DNA of 64,000 bases from JAGPCK01 sp964535575 (GTDB lineage: Bacteria > Bacteroidota > Bacteroidia > UKL13-3), in assembly GCA_964535575.1 (NCBI GenBank), contig CAZHTC010000005.1, positions 62,001 through 126,000 on the forward strand. Direction: 5' to 3'. Under the pieces are notes generated by a model. The model was given only the letters and a program-made list of their open reading frames with translations. It did not search any database and was not told the origin of the DNA. This document shows positions 7,430 to 17,330 of this stretch, one piece after another. Position 1 is the first letter of the stretch; each line of letters begins with the position of its first letter. The position numbers and the translations under genes were made by a program.

Positions 7430-10400
7430 ATGAATACTTTAAGAACTGTTTCGGGAACTATCCTACTTTTTCTTTTGTTTACCTTGGGAAGTGCACAATC
7501 ATCATTTGCCAGTTATTATGCAGGGGGGTATTTAACTTACAAACTTCAGCCAAGTGACAGTGCGGATATAATACTTTACCTGTACCGTTCTTGTTTTGGG
7601 ATTCCATTAAATCCGTCACCGCAGGTGGTGTTAACTCAGGGCACCACTACCCAAACTATTACACTAAGTAGGGTTGAAATTAATGATGTAACTGACTTCT
7701 GTGCTTCTACACCTAGTGTATGTTCAGGTGGAAATTTAGTGGGGTACGAAATAAATAAGTGTATCAAAAGAATAAGTTTAGCCGCCTTCTCTTCATCTTC
7801 AGAAATTACTATGGTGTGGCAGGACTGCTGCATGAACGGAAGTCTTATTACTATACCTTCAGGGGGGAATGTTTATATTCAAAGCTCATTCACAAAGGGC
7901 ATATCTAACAATGAGGGTCCGGTATTCAGTTTTCAGTTACCTTTAATTATGATAAGCGGAATTGCTAATTCTTATAGTGCACGCATTAATAATGAGGGTG
8001 GGGATAGCATGGTTTATAGTTTGGTTCCTGCTCTTATCGGAGCCGGCACTAATGCTACTTATGCCAATCCCTACAGTGCATCCAAGCCATTTCCTTATAA
8101 TGGTTCAACTGTATTTTCGCTGCAATTTGATAATAAAACCGGAGCACTAAAAGCGGGCAATTCGGAGTGGGTTACACCAACAGGCTCTACTGCACTTTAT
8201 TGGATTCATTACACCATTTCAAGGTATAGAAACGGGGTTAGGATAGGACAAGTAACGGTAAGTCACGAATTATGCGTATTAAGTAATAGCGGCAATAATT
8301 CTGCACCGGCTGTTGCCACTTCATCTAATTCTTACAAGGCATGTGCAGGTACCCCTTTGTGTTTTGATGTATTTACGTCTGATGTGAATACCAACGATAG
8401 TACTGCTCTTTATTGGGATGGAACAATTCCTGGTGCCAGTTTTCAAAGTTCGGGAACGAAAAATGCCAGAGGAACTTTTTGCTGGACACCAGCAGCTAAT
8501 CAGGTTAGAAGTGAGCCATATTACGTTGTTTTTAAATGTGGGGATAATTCGTGTCCTAAAAAAGCGTATACCTATAAAACGGTAGCCATTTACGTAAATA
8601 GTTCAGGCTTAAATATTACCGCCAACCCAGCATCTTCCTACAATTATTGTTTAGGTAAGGTGCAGTTTCAGGCCAATACCAGCGGGGGGGCAGGTTTACA
8701 ATACCAATGGGCAGGTACCGGTGGCCTTTCATCAGCCGATTCATCCTTTGTGTATACTTATCCAACCTTTGGTAAGTATTATTACTCTGTTCGAATTTCA
8801 TCGGCACAAGCCTGCGGGGATATTATAAAAAATGATTCGATAGTAGTTCCGCAACATATTCCGTTGTCGGCTTCTATAGACGGGAAAACGGATACTTTTG
8901 CCTGCTCCAATGCTCCATTATTACTCACTGCCTCTTACCTTGGCGGCAAAGCACCTTACGGGTTTAGCTGGAACGGCTCATCGCTTACGTCAAACAGAAA
9001 CTTCACATATCAGTCAACACAGCCGGGTACGGTAACTTTACTCATGACCGATTCTTTTGGTTGCAGTAAAACGGCACAGATAAATATTGGTATTCGTAAT
9101 CTGCCATCCGTTACTGTTTTAACCCCCGATACTTCGATGTGCTACAACAGCGGGGCGCTCTCTTTGTCGGGTTCTCCTGCAGGAGGTACATGGAGTGGTG
9201 GCAGTTCTACCTGTTTAAGCGGAAGTGTGTTCACGCCCAAATTAGTTTGTGCCGGAGTCAATCAAATATTTTACAATTATACTGATGGCTATGGTTGCAC
9301 TAACACCGATACCCTAAAGCTAACGGTTTTAAACAGTATTTTATCTCAAACGGGGAATTATTCACCCGTTTGTAATAATGCTTCCCCTGTGCAGTTAAAC
9401 GGTACTCCTGCCAATGGCTCGTGGAGCGGTTACGGGATAGTGGGCGATAAATTTTATCCTGCTATTGCCGGAGTTGGAAATCACACCATAACCTATCAGG
9501 CTGCAGGAGGATGTGGTACTATGGCGAGCACATTTATAAATGTGTTGTACAGCGCTCAAATTTCATTTACAAATCCGTCAAATGTTTTCTGCGAAAATTC
9601 GAATCAGGCGTTTTTATTTGCCAGCCCTTCAGGAGGAATCTGGAGCGGAAACAGTGTTCAAAGTAATGGTACGTTTAATCCTTCGGCTGCCGGAACAGGA
9701 AATCATTATGTAACCTATACCTATACGTATACCAATGGATGCCTCACCATTGACTCCACCTTAATTAAGGTTGAACAATTGCCTGTGGTGAATGCCGGAA
9801 ATGACAGAAAGGTCTGCATTAACAGTGGGGATATAACACTATCAGGATATCCGTCAGGGGGAGTTTGGTCGGGAACTTCGGTAACGGGCTACAAATTTAA
9901 TACAGGTATTGCAGCAGGTTCATACAAAATCATTTATGCTTATACTGCTCAGGCATGCACCAATAAAGACAGCATGCTTGTAAATGTAATGGCTGCCGAC
10001 TTCTCGTCCATGTCTGTGCTTGGAAACGCACCTTTTACAGTGAATTTTTCGAATAATTCTTCAGCCGGTTTTTCAGGTTTCGAGTGGAATTTTGGTGATT
10101 CGTTAAGCGGAGTAAATAATACTTCAGTAGTTTTTGCTCCTTCTCACACCTATCAGCAGCAGGGATCTTACACTGTTAAACTTACAGCCTTTAATCAGGA
10201 TGGCAATTGCTCCACTTCCCAAACAAAATCTTCGTATATTAATGTAAATCCTAATGGTGTTTCACAGGTTACAGGTAAGAGTGAATTATTGGTTTACCCC
10301 AATCCGGCAAATGCCAATTTTATTAGAGTAAACTGGCTTAGCTCTGCCAGCGAAAACTACCTGATTCATATTTATGATTTAACCGGCAGGGAAGTGCAGC

Positions 10401-10519
10401 AAATAGAGGCAGGAACCAATAACGAAGTGCTGGTAACGGGACTTTCAAACGGAATTTACTTATTGAAAGTAAAAAGCAATTCGGGATTAACAGAGACCAA
10501 AAAGTTTGTCGTGCAGTAA
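7430..10519 (+). CDS. Large T9SS-exported surface protein with WSG repeats and PKD domain
   Basis: 1029 aa. A signal peptide is followed by an N-terminal module (YYAGGYLTYKLQ...YLYRSCFGIP) of a kind common in large Bacteroidota surface proteins; the 887-aa protein at 60445 starts similarly. From about residue 575 to 810 a motif recurs four times roughly every 75 residues: SPAGGTWSG, TPANGSWSG, SPSGGIWSG, YPSGGVWSG. A PKD domain (about 860-935, FEWNFGDS...HTYQQQGSYTVKLTAFN) precedes a type A sorting domain (LLVYPNPAN...IYDLTGREV...GIYLLKVKS, about 950-1029). It should be exported through T9SS and anchored at the surface, possibly as an adhesin; that role is inference. Its promoter carries an unusual dyad. 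Confidence 0.87.
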   Translation: MNTLRTVSGTILLFLLFTLGSAQSSFASYYAGGYLTYKLQPSDSADIILYLYRSCFGIPLNPSPQVVLTQGTTTQTITLSRVEINDVTDFCASTPSVCSGGNLVGYEINKCIKRISLAAFSSSSEITMVWQDCCMNGSLITIPSGGNVYIQSSFTKGISNNEGPVFSFQLPLIMISGIANSYSARINNEGGDSMVYSLVPALIGAGTNATYANPYSASKPFPYNGSTVFSLQFDNKTGALKAGNSEWVTPTGSTALYWIHYTISRYRNGVRIGQVTVSHELCVLSNSGNNSAPAVATSSNSYKACAGTPLCFDVFTSDVNTNDSTALYWDGTIPGASFQSSGTKNARGTFCWTPAANQVRSEPYYVVFKCGDNSCPKKAYTYKTVAIYVNSSGLNITANPASSYNYCLGKVQFQANTSGGAGLQYQWAGTGGLSSADSSFVYTYPTFGKYYYSVRISSAQACGDIIKNDSIVVPQHIPLSASIDGKTDTFACSNAPLLLTASYLGGKAPYGFSWNGSSLTSNRNFTYQSTQPGTVTLLMTDSFGCSKTAQINIGIRNLPSVTVLTPDTSMCYNSGALSLSGSPAGGTWSGGSSTCLSGSVFTPKLVCAGVNQIFYNYTDGYGCTNTDTLKLTVLNSILSQTGNYSPVCNNASPVQLNGTPANGSWSGYGIVGDKFYPAIAGVGNHTITYQAAGGCGTMASTFINVLYSAQISFTNPSNVFCENSNQAFLFASPSGGIWSGNSVQSNGTFNPSAAGTGNHYVTYTYTYTNGCLTIDSTLIKVEQLPVVNAGNDRKVCINSGDITLSGYPSGGVWSGTSVTGYKFNTGIAAGSYKIIYAYTAQACTNKDSMLVNVMAADFSSMSVLGNAPFTVNFSNNSSAGFSGFEWNFGDSLSGVNNTSVVFAPSHTYQQQGSYTVKLTAFNQDGNCSTSQTKSSYINVNPNGVSQVTGKSELLVYPNPANANFIRVNWLSSASENYLIHIYDLTGREVQQIEAGTNNEVLVTGLSNGIYLLKVKSNSGLTETKKFVVQ

Positions 10520-10521
10520 TT

Positions 10522-11535
10522 TTAGTCTGCACCTAATCTTTTTTTTCCTTCCAGTGCCTTTGGATATGTTGGGTCTAATTGCAGGGTATATTCGTAATTA
10601 TTCAGCGCATCCTGTTTATGGCCTAATTTTTCGTGACACCATCCGCGCATATAATAGGCACTGATGTATTCCGGATTTTCTTCGATGGCTTTGCTGAAGT
10701 TCTCAATAGCCGCCTCATATTTTTGATTAAAGGAATTAATAAAACCAATATTGTAATAGGCGTGGTAATATCCGGGATTAATTGAAATTATTTTGCGGTA
10801 ATCTTTTACGGCATCATCAAATTTTTCGGATTCCTGTAGCAGGAGAGCACGTCCGTAAATGGCATCTACATTAAATTCATTTACCCTTATGGCTCCGTTG
10901 TAAAAATCGAGAGCCAGTTTTTTATTTCCCTGCGCATTGTACAAAATAGCCAGTTGTATATAGGCATCAATAAAATGGTTATCGGTTTCGGTGGCGCGCT
11001 GAAAACTTACTATGGCATTGACCGTATCCTTAAGTCCTTTAAAATTGAGTCCTTTCATAAAGTAGGTCTTCGCTTCGTTGGGTTGTAATGTTTGGGCCTT
11101 TGTAAAACACTCAAGCGATTCTTTGTGTTTTTTAACAAATAAATACAATTCGCCCAGTTTAATATAAGCTTCGTAAAACTCAGGTTTTAACCGGGTGGCT
11201 TTTTCAAATTCGCCAGCTGCTGCAATGGTTTTATTCAACGCAAAGAGTATTTCCCCTTTGTGGTAATGATAAAGAGCATTGGTTGAGTCGAGCACAATAG
11301 CGGCCTGAATGGCTTCTTCAGCTTTGTCTAATCGTTTCTCAGTGTAATAGGTTTTAGCCTTTTTATAATACAGTTCCGGATTTTGCGGGTCCTTTTGTAT
11401 TTGCTCATTTATGTCCCTGATGGCGGCCGATGCATTGGAGTCGGCCTGTGCCAAAAAGCTGTTTTGTTCCCTGTGGCAGGAGGTAAAAAGAAATGCATTT
11501 GCTATTATAAGGCTGATAATGAAAATTCTAATCAT
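10522..11535 (-). CDS. TPR-repeat lipoprotein
   Basis: 337 aa. The lipobox is Cys20 (LFTSCHRE). The rest is about eight tetratricopeptide repeats, for example PELYYKKAKTYYTEKRLDKAEEAI, ALYHYHKGEILFALNKTIAAA, and a last repeat ending ALNNYEYTLQLDPTYPKALEG. TPR arrays form protein-binding superhelices, so an envelope scaffold role is likely. It converges on the T9SS gene with 2 bases between stop codons and diverges from hmgA. No specific orthologue is recognised. Confidence 0.82.
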   Translation of the reverse strand: MIRIFIISLIIANAFLFTSCHREQNSFLAQADSNASAAIRDINEQIQKDPQNPELYYKKAKTYYTEKRLDKAEEAIQAAIVLDSTNALYHYHKGEILFALNKTIAAAGEFEKATRLKPEFYEAYIKLGELYLFVKKHKESLECFTKAQTLQPNEAKTYFMKGLNFKGLKDTVNAIVSFQRATETDNHFIDAYIQLAILYNAQGNKKLALDFYNGAIRVNEFNVDAIYGRALLLQESEKFDDAVKDYRKIISINPGYYHAYYNIGFINSFNQKYEAAIENFSKAIEENPEYISAYYMRGWCHEKLGHKQDALNNYEYTLQLDPTYPKALEGKKRLGAD

Positions 11536-11614
11536 CTGACTTTTGTCATTTTTCCTGTGGGCAAAGTTGGTGATTTTTGCGAGCTTTTGTAATTATTTTC
11601 GCATCGCTTAACAG

Positions 11615-11622
11615 TAACTTTG
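11615..11622 (+). promoter_or_regulatory. -7 promoter box upstream of hmgA
   Basis: TAACTTTG fits TAnnTTTG. A TTG lies at 11587-11589, but the 25-base spacing is longer than the usual 19. It would give a leader of about 40 bases for the hmgA-hppD operon. Confidence 0.35.
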
Positions 11623-11667
11623 TAAAGATACTGCACACAAAGGTTGCACTGAAAAATAAATTTAATT

Positions 11668-12825
11668 ATGCCATTTTATCACCGATTAGGGAAAATTCCT
11701 CACAAACGTCATACGCAATTTCGTAAGCCGGATAGTTCGTTATATGCCGAGGAACTGGTTTCAACTGAAGGTTTCAGCAGTATTTATTCATTGGTGTACC
11801 ATTGCCATCCGCCCACTCTGGTAAAATCCATTGGCGCTCCTTATGATGTGGCTCCGAAGGCCGCCATTGAAAAAAACCTGCAAAACAGAAGTTTTCTAAC
11901 TTTCAAAACCAATCCGAAGGATGATTACCTGAAAAGCAGGGTTTACCTGTTATTTAATAAAGATCTATACCTCGCATCTGCTGCTCCTAAAAAATCAATG
12001 ACCGATTATTTTTACAAAAATGCCGATGCCGATGAAGTACTTTTTATTCACGAAGGAAGCGGGGTACTGAAGACCTTGTACGGACAAATACCATTCGAGT
12101 ACGGGGATTATTTGGTTATTCCGCGCGGCACCATTTATCAGTTGCATTTTACTACCGAAAACAACCGCCTCTTTATCACGGAATCTTTTTCGCCTATTCG
12201 CCCGCCAAAGCGTTACCTCAACCAGTTTGGCCAATTGCTTGAACACTCGCCTTATTGCGAGCGCGATATAAAACTGCCCGAAAACCTGGAGACACATGAT
12301 GCGAAGGGCGAGTTTAAAGTGATGATAAAAAAACAGGATATGATTTTCCCATACACATTGGCTACTCATCCGTTTGATGCTATTGGTTGGGACGGGTTCA
12401 ATTATCCTTTTGGGTTTTCTATTCACAATTACGAACCCATTACCGGCAGGGTGCATATGCCACCACCTATTCATCAAACCTTTGAAGGGCACAATTTTGT
12501 TATCTGCTCGTTTGTTCCGCGCCTTTACGATTACCACCCCGATGCCATTCCTGCACCCTACAACCACAGTAATGTAGATAGTGATGAAGTCCTTTATTAT
12601 GTTGATGGAGATTTTATGAGCCGCAAACATGTGGAGCGGGGTATGATCAGCTTACACCCCAAAGGAATTCCTCATGGGCCGCATCCGGGTACGGTTGAAA
12701 AATCAATAGGCGCAAAAGAAACCAAAGAGCTGGCCGTGATGATTGATCCGTTTTATCCGCTGATGATTACCGAAGAAGCAATGAAGATAGAAGACCCCGG
12801 ATATTATAAAACCTGGGTTGAATAA
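11668..12825 (+). CDS. hmgA: Homogentisate 1,2-dioxygenase
   Basis: 385 aa, shorter than the ~440-aa human enzyme but similar to what I recall of compact bacterial forms. It opens the ring of homogentisate with O2 to give maleylacetoacetate, a late step of tyrosine breakdown. The cupin core shows FIHEGSGVLKTLYGQ and GDYLVIPRGTIYQLHF. Likely Fe(II) ligands are His300 and Glu307 (NHSNVDSDEV) and His336 (PHGPHPG); the 36-residue His-His spacing equals that of human His335/His371. The next gene, 24 bases on, encodes the preceding pathway enzyme, which confirms the role. Maleylacetoacetate isomerase and fumarylacetoacetase are not in the window. Confidence 0.93.
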   Translation: MPFYHRLGKIPHKRHTQFRKPDSSLYAEELVSTEGFSSIYSLVYHCHPPTLVKSIGAPYDVAPKAAIEKNLQNRSFLTFKTNPKDDYLKSRVYLLFNKDLYLASAAPKKSMTDYFYKNADADEVLFIHEGSGVLKTLYGQIPFEYGDYLVIPRGTIYQLHFTTENNRLFITESFSPIRPPKRYLNQFGQLLEHSPYCERDIKLPENLETHDAKGEFKVMIKKQDMIFPYTLATHPFDAIGWDGFNYPFGFSIHNYEPITGRVHMPPPIHQTFEGHNFVICSFVPRLYDYHPDAIPAPYNHSNVDSDEVLYYVDGDFMSRKHVERGMISLHPKGIPHGPHPGTVEKSIGAKETKELAVMIDPFYPLMITEEAMKIEDPGYYKTWVE

Positions 12826-12849
12826 TATAAACATAATACACCTTTTGAA

Positions 12850-13974
12850 ATGGATACATTAGAAGTAAAAACAAAACAAACCACAACCGATTTTCTGCCA
12901 CTCAACGGGACCGACTACGTTGAACTTTACGTAGGCAATGCCAAGCAGGCAGCTCATTTTTATAAAACGGCATTTGGTTTTCAAAGTCTGGCTTATGCAG
13001 GCCCTGAAACCGGAGTGAAAGACCGTGCATCTTATGTGCTGGTGCAAAATAAAATGCGCCTGATGCTTACTTCTCCTCTTCATAGTGACAGCCCTATTGC
13101 CGAGCACCATAAAAAACACGGAGATGGAGTAAAGGTACTGGCACTATGGGTAGATGATGCCTACGATGCCTTTGAACAAACCACCAAACGGGGTGGGAAA
13201 CCCTATATGCAACCAACCACGCTTAATGATGCCAATGGAGAAGTGCGCATGAGTGGTATTCATACTTATGGCGAGGTGGTACATCTTTTTATTGAACGCA
13301 AAAACTACAACGGAGTTTTTATGCCGGGGTTTAAAGAATGGAAAAGCGACTACAATCCCGAGCCGACAGGTTTGTTGTATGTTGACCATTGTGTGGGCAA
13401 CGTAGATTGGAACCAGATGAATCCATGGGTAAATTTCTATGAAAGCGTGATGGGATTTAAAAACATCCTCTCGTTTGATGATAAAGACATCAGCACCGAA
13501 TACTCGGCATTGATGAGTAAGGTAATGAGTAACGGAAACGGCTATGTGAAATTCCCGATTAACGAACCGGCTGAAGGAAAGAAAAAATCGCAGGTGGAAG
13601 AGTACCTTGAGTTTTACGAAGGAGAGGGCACACAGCATATTGCCATTGCTACCAAAGATATTGTTTCAACCGTGCGGCAGTTAATGGCACGCGGGGTTGA
13701 GTTTTTAAAAGTGCCTTCTACCTATTACGATGATTTATTGGACAGGGTAGGGCCAATAGAAGAGGATTTGGAACCACTGAGGGAACTGGGTATTTTGGTT
13801 GACCGCGATGATGAAGGTTACCTGTTGCAGTTGTTTACCAAACCCGTGGAAGACCGGCCTACCATGTTTTACGAAATTATACAGCGCAAAGGAGCTAAAA
13901 GTTTTGGTAAAGGAAACTTCAAAGCCCTGTTTGAAGCCATAGAACGCGAGCAGGAATTGAGGGGTAATTTGTAA
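12850..13974 (+). CDS. hppD: 4-Hydroxyphenylpyruvate dioxygenase
   Basis: 374 aa, normal length. It converts 4-hydroxyphenylpyruvate plus O2 to homogentisate and CO2, feeding HmgA directly. There are two vicinal-oxygen-chelate domains: N-terminal (TDYVELYVGNAKQAAHFY) and C-terminal catalytic. Iron ligands fit His180 (YVDHCVGN), His263 (GTQHIAIA) and Glu342 (MFYEIIQRKG), with the spacing expected for HPPD. The C-terminal helix ends in GNFKALFEAIEREQ as in known enzymes. It is co-transcribed with hmgA. After it, 13975-14146 holds no gene, only a weak 5-bp hairpin. Confidence 0.95.
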   Translation: MDTLEVKTKQTTTDFLPLNGTDYVELYVGNAKQAAHFYKTAFGFQSLAYAGPETGVKDRASYVLVQNKMRLMLTSPLHSDSPIAEHHKKHGDGVKVLALWVDDAYDAFEQTTKRGGKPYMQPTTLNDANGEVRMSGIHTYGEVVHLFIERKNYNGVFMPGFKEWKSDYNPEPTGLLYVDHCVGNVDWNQMNPWVNFYESVMGFKNILSFDDKDISTEYSALMSKVMSNGNGYVKFPINEPAEGKKKSQVEEYLEFYEGEGTQHIAIATKDIVSTVRQLMARGVEFLKVPSTYYDDLLDRVGPIEEDLEPLRELGILVDRDDEGYLLQLFTKPVEDRPTMFYEIIQRKGAKSFGKGNFKALFEAIEREQELRGNL

Positions 13975-14146
13975 TAAAATTCTCTAAGCAACACCGGACT
14001 ATCCGGATAATACCCGGAAAGATTTTCAATATTCCTGAGGTTACCTTTTGTTACTGCTATTTCGGTTTTGTAGCGTGATATAAACTAGTTTTATAATCAT
14101 TAATAGAAAACAAAACAAGTCCCGTTTTTTTTCGTTCTCTTTGTAT

Positions 14147-14887
14147 ATGGCAAAAAAGAGCTATTACTTAGAGGGGCCTCGCTCCAGGTGGCAGGAGTTA
14201 AAATTCACTTTCCGCTTCTTATCTGAAACAATAAGAGGGTTCAGAATATTGCATTTTGTAGGGCCTTGTATTACGGTATTTGGTTCGGCCCGTTTTAAAG
14301 AAGATCATCCGCAATATGCGCAGGCCCGCGAAATGGGAAAACAATTGGCAGGACTAGGTTTTACGGTCATGACAGGAGGAGGTCCCGGCATTATGGAAGC
14401 CGCCAATCGTGGGGCTTTTGAATCAGGCGGTCGCTCAGTAGGCTGCAATATTATTTTGCCCTTTGAGCAAAGGCCAAATCCTTATGTAGATACCGAAGTA
14501 ACGTTTCATTATTTTTTTATCCGTAAGTTTATGATGTTTAAGTATAGCTATGGATTTATTATTATGCCCGGAGGCATGGGTACACTGGATGAAATGTTTG
14601 AAGCGCTCACTCTGATTCAAACCCATAAAGTCGAAAATTTCCCGGTGGTATTATTTGACAGGCAGTACTGGAAAAAGCTGATGGAAATGTTGTACACCAT
14701 GGTGGCCGAAGGAACCATTGATGCCAGCGATTTAAACTTAGTGTTGTTCACCGATTCGGTAGAGGAAGCCATGTCGCATATAGCAGCACATTCCATTGAA
14801 AAATTCGGATTAAAACGCATGCGTACACCAAAGCCTTCACGGGTATTGCTCGAGTTTATTTTTAGGAAAAGACGTTTGCCTATTTAG
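14147..14887 (+). CDS. LOG-family (TIGR00730) Rossmann-fold nucleotide phosphoribohydrolase-like protein
   Basis: About 246 aa. It has both signatures of the LOG family: GGGPGIMEAANRGA and PGGMGTLDEMFEAL, the latter supplying the catalytic Glu and the phosphate loop. Family members cleave nucleoside 5'-monophosphates to free base and ribose phosphate, some releasing cytokinins. The bacterial substrate here is unknown. The frame opens with TTG at 14141, but ATG at 14147 (MAKKSYYLEG) is the better start. A TCTCTTTG sequence directly upstream weakly resembles a -7 box. Its stop abuts the convergent neighbour with no gap. Confidence 0.87.
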   Translation: MAKKSYYLEGPRSRWQELKFTFRFLSETIRGFRILHFVGPCITVFGSARFKEDHPQYAQAREMGKQLAGLGFTVMTGGGPGIMEAANRGAFESGGRSVGCNIILPFEQRPNPYVDTEVTFHYFFIRKFMMFKYSYGFIIMPGGMGTLDEMFEALTLIQTHKVENFPVVLFDRQYWKKLMEMLYTMVAEGTIDASDLNLVLFTDSVEEAMSHIAAHSIEKFGLKRMRTPKPSRVLLEFIFRKRRLPI

Positions 14888-16057
14888 TTACCGCATCATA
14901 CACGATAGGCCAATAAACGGAACCATATTGGTGAGTTTACCTCGCCCATCGTAAAAAGTGCGAAGCGAAAAACTAAGAATCACATTATTGCTGAATCGCC
15001 AGTCGCCACCATAGCCCACAATATTATTTTGTATCAGATTTGAATTACTTTTAGCTGATTGCTCGTAGAAATACTCAGCAAAAAAAGTAACCTTCTCATT
15101 TCCGTATCTGATATTAATACCCGTACCAATGGTTTCCTGCGAAATGCTCGAAGTATCGGCCCGTGTGGGGACTACTGATTTAACAAGAAAATTATATTTG
15201 ATTAGTGTGCTAAGCAAAAACGTTTTGCCAATGCCTATGGAAGAATTAATCCAGGCTGCATTTCCCTGTCCGTTTTGTTTTATCGAATTGGTTGTAATGC
15301 TTGCAAAGGACAGGGAACGTCCATAAGCCACATCCACATGACTAGCATTCCATTTGGCCGATGAGGTGCTTTTTACAATGTCTTTAACTTTGGTATTGTA
15401 ATGTTCCTTCAGTCCGTCAACTTCTTTTTCAAGCTCTTCAATTTGTTTTTTCACTTCACGTTTTACTAGCGGGTCTGAATTCGATTGACTTTCCAGAGTA
15501 TCAAGGTAAAGCGATTTAATATAAATAATTGAATCAAGAGTGTAACGTTCGTTGTAATAGGTTTCGAGTGTATTGTCAATTTCATCATTGCTGGCCCAGG
15601 GGTCGTACTGGCGGTACAGGTTTAATTTAAAAGCGTAGGCAAGTTTGCGGTTGCTCCATTCATCTTCCACCGTTCCCACCGAAACATCGAAAGTGGAAAG
15701 GGTTTTCAAAAAACCATTTGCCTGCTGGTATTTATATAAATTATCGCGGCTGTAAAACATTTCCCAAATGGGTTGCCCCTGCAAAGCCAGATTTGGTGAT
15801 AGCTTATAGGATTTGAACGACCAGTCTACTTTAAAATCCCGGATAATATTGGGTTTGTTTATATACGCTGCATTTACCTGCATTAAATCAAAGGCAGGCG
15901 ATGACGGAATGGTGAGTTCTGAAAACTTACGCGAGTTTTCGGGGTTGTTTTTTTTGCCGTACATCCAGCTTTGAGCAAAGCCTGAGAGGCAGAAGCCTGT
16001 AAGCAAAATTAAAAGCATGTACCTCGGCAGGCGGAGTTTAGGTAGTGGTTGGCGCAT
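14888..16057 (-). CDS. Exported protein with central coiled coil and possible C-terminal barrel, unknown
   Basis: 389 aa. A basic N-terminus and hydrophobic helix (YMLLILLTGFCLSGFAQ) form a signal peptide. Residues about 185-225 (REVKKQIEELEKEVDGLKEHYN) look like a coiled coil. The C-terminal 150 residues alternate polar and hydrophobic residues in outer-membrane-strand style (FFAEYFYEQSAK, VILSFSLRTFYDG). No family is recognised. A periplasmic or outer-membrane location is the most that can be said. It is transcribed alone and divergently from the WG-repeat gene. Confidence 0.68.
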   Translation of the reverse strand: MRQPLPKLRLPRYMLLILLTGFCLSGFAQSWMYGKKNNPENSRKFSELTIPSSPAFDLMQVNAAYINKPNIIRDFKVDWSFKSYKLSPNLALQGQPIWEMFYSRDNLYKYQQANGFLKTLSTFDVSVGTVEDEWSNRKLAYAFKLNLYRQYDPWASNDEIDNTLETYYNERYTLDSIIYIKSLYLDTLESQSNSDPLVKREVKKQIEELEKEVDGLKEHYNTKVKDIVKSTSSAKWNASHVDVAYGRSLSFASITTNSIKQNGQGNAAWINSSIGIGKTFLLSTLIKYNFLVKSVVPTRADTSSISQETIGTGINIRYGNEKVTFFAEYFYEQSAKSNSNLIQNNIVGYGGDWRFSNNVILSFSLRTFYDGRGKLTNMVPFIGLSCMMR

Positions 16058-16169
16058 GGTTTTAAAGGTTTGAAATTAGCTATTTTGCAAGACATATGCC
16101 GTTTTTTTTACCTCCTGATGTTGATAATGTTAGCGTGTGTCAATGAGGTATTGAAGTTAATTTCGCCAC

Positions 16170-17330
16170 ATGTTAAGTCCATTTAATCGAACTGCTTTGC
16201 TAAAATACAAAAATTGCCTTTCAATTATTCTGTTGCTTTTTCTTTTTACCAATGGAGCACAGCATATCCTGGCACAGGGAAATAACCTTACTCCCTTTGA
16301 ATGGAATAAAAAATATGGGTATCTGAATGAAACGGGTCAACTGGCAATAGATACCATTTACTCGTATGCCGATGAGTTTAGCGAAGGACTTGCTTTGGTA
16401 GAGCGTGAGGGAAAGAAGTTTTATATAGATCCATCGGGTAAGGTGGTGATAGGGCCGCTTACCTGCCAAAGTGCATCGGCTTTTTCTGAAGGATGGGCAC
16501 GGATACAAGGAGAGCAAAACGATCGCTACTATATTGACAAAACAGGGGCTAAAGTGCTTGATGTTCCCCTTGATTTTTATGATGCGCAATTATTTCACAA
16601 CGGACTTGCTGTGGTGAGTGTGCAGGAAGATGTTAAAATTAAGGGCCGCACAGCTATGTTGGTTTTTAAATTCGGTTACATGGATAAAACCGGTGCACTG
16701 GTTATCCCATGCCAGTTTTTTGATGCCGGAGATTTTGCCGATAGTGTGGCACGAGTAAAAATGAAAAACAAATACGGACTTATTGATGCGCATGGTAAAT
16801 TTTTGCTGCCTGCCATTTATGATTATATCTATCCGTTTTCGGGTGGAGTAGCCCGTATTGATTTAGGCGGGTTGGCCGGTTTTGTAAATACAAAAGGGAA
16901 AATTCTTATAAAACCCAAATACACTTTTGCATCCGATTATGCCGAGGGATTAATAGCTGTGCGTATAAAAGATAAAATAGGGTATATAAATCTAAAACAA
17001 AAGGTAATTATTAAACCAGAGTACGATTATGCCGAATCCTTTTCGGAAGGGTATGCAGCCGTGATGATTAATAAAAAATGGGGATTTATTGATAGCAAAG
17101 GAGCCATTTTTGTTCCGCTTTCGCTTGATGAAGCCCAGGGTTTTTCAAATGGAATGGCGGCTATACGCAAACATGGCCGCTGGGGATTTATGAATAAAAA
17201 GGGGAAAATTGTAATTCAACCGGAGTTTGACGGTGTTTCACCTTTTAGCTACGGATTGGCTCAGGTACAGTACTTGAATCATGTTTTCTACATCAATAAA
17301 CAAGGAATACCTGCGCCTGTAAAAAATTAA
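16170..17330 (+). CDS. WG-repeat exported protein
   Basis: 386 aa. A signal peptide (to about residue 35) is followed by about eight WG-type repeats with the pattern GYxDxxGKxVIxPxYDxAxxFSEGxAxV, for example YGYLNETGQLAID, GYMDKTGALVIP, WGFIDSKGAIFVP and WGFMNKKGKIVIQP. WG repeats form beta-rich binding scaffolds of undefined ligand. A TAATTTCG sequence at 16158-16165, one base off the -7 consensus, ends 5 bases before the ATG. The 3' end overlaps the convergent pdxH stop by 4 bases. Confidence 0.88.
   Translation: MLSPFNRTALLKYKNCLSIILLLFLFTNGAQHILAQGNNLTPFEWNKKYGYLNETGQLAIDTIYSYADEFSEGLALVEREGKKFYIDPSGKVVIGPLTCQSASAFSEGWARIQGEQNDRYYIDKTGAKVLDVPLDFYDAQLFHNGLAVVSVQEDVKIKGRTAMLVFKFGYMDKTGALVIPCQFFDAGDFADSVARVKMKNKYGLIDAHGKFLLPAIYDYIYPFSGGVARIDLGGLAGFVNTKGKILIKPKYTFASDYAEGLIAVRIKDKIGYINLKQKVIIKPEYDYAESFSEGYAAVMINKKWGFIDSKGAIFVPLSLDEAQGFSNGMAAIRKHGRWGFMNKKGKIVIQPEFDGVSPFSYGLAQVQYLNHVFYINKQGIPAPVKN

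Noticed and set aside
11995..12630. 211-codon open frame antisense to hmgA, and a 164-codon one antisense to hppD (13144-13638)
   Set aside because: Both lie wholly within well-supported enzyme genes and have no domain features.
13994..14006. CCGGA-CTA-TCCGG hairpin after hppD as a terminator
   Set aside because: Only 5 bp and no T-run follows.
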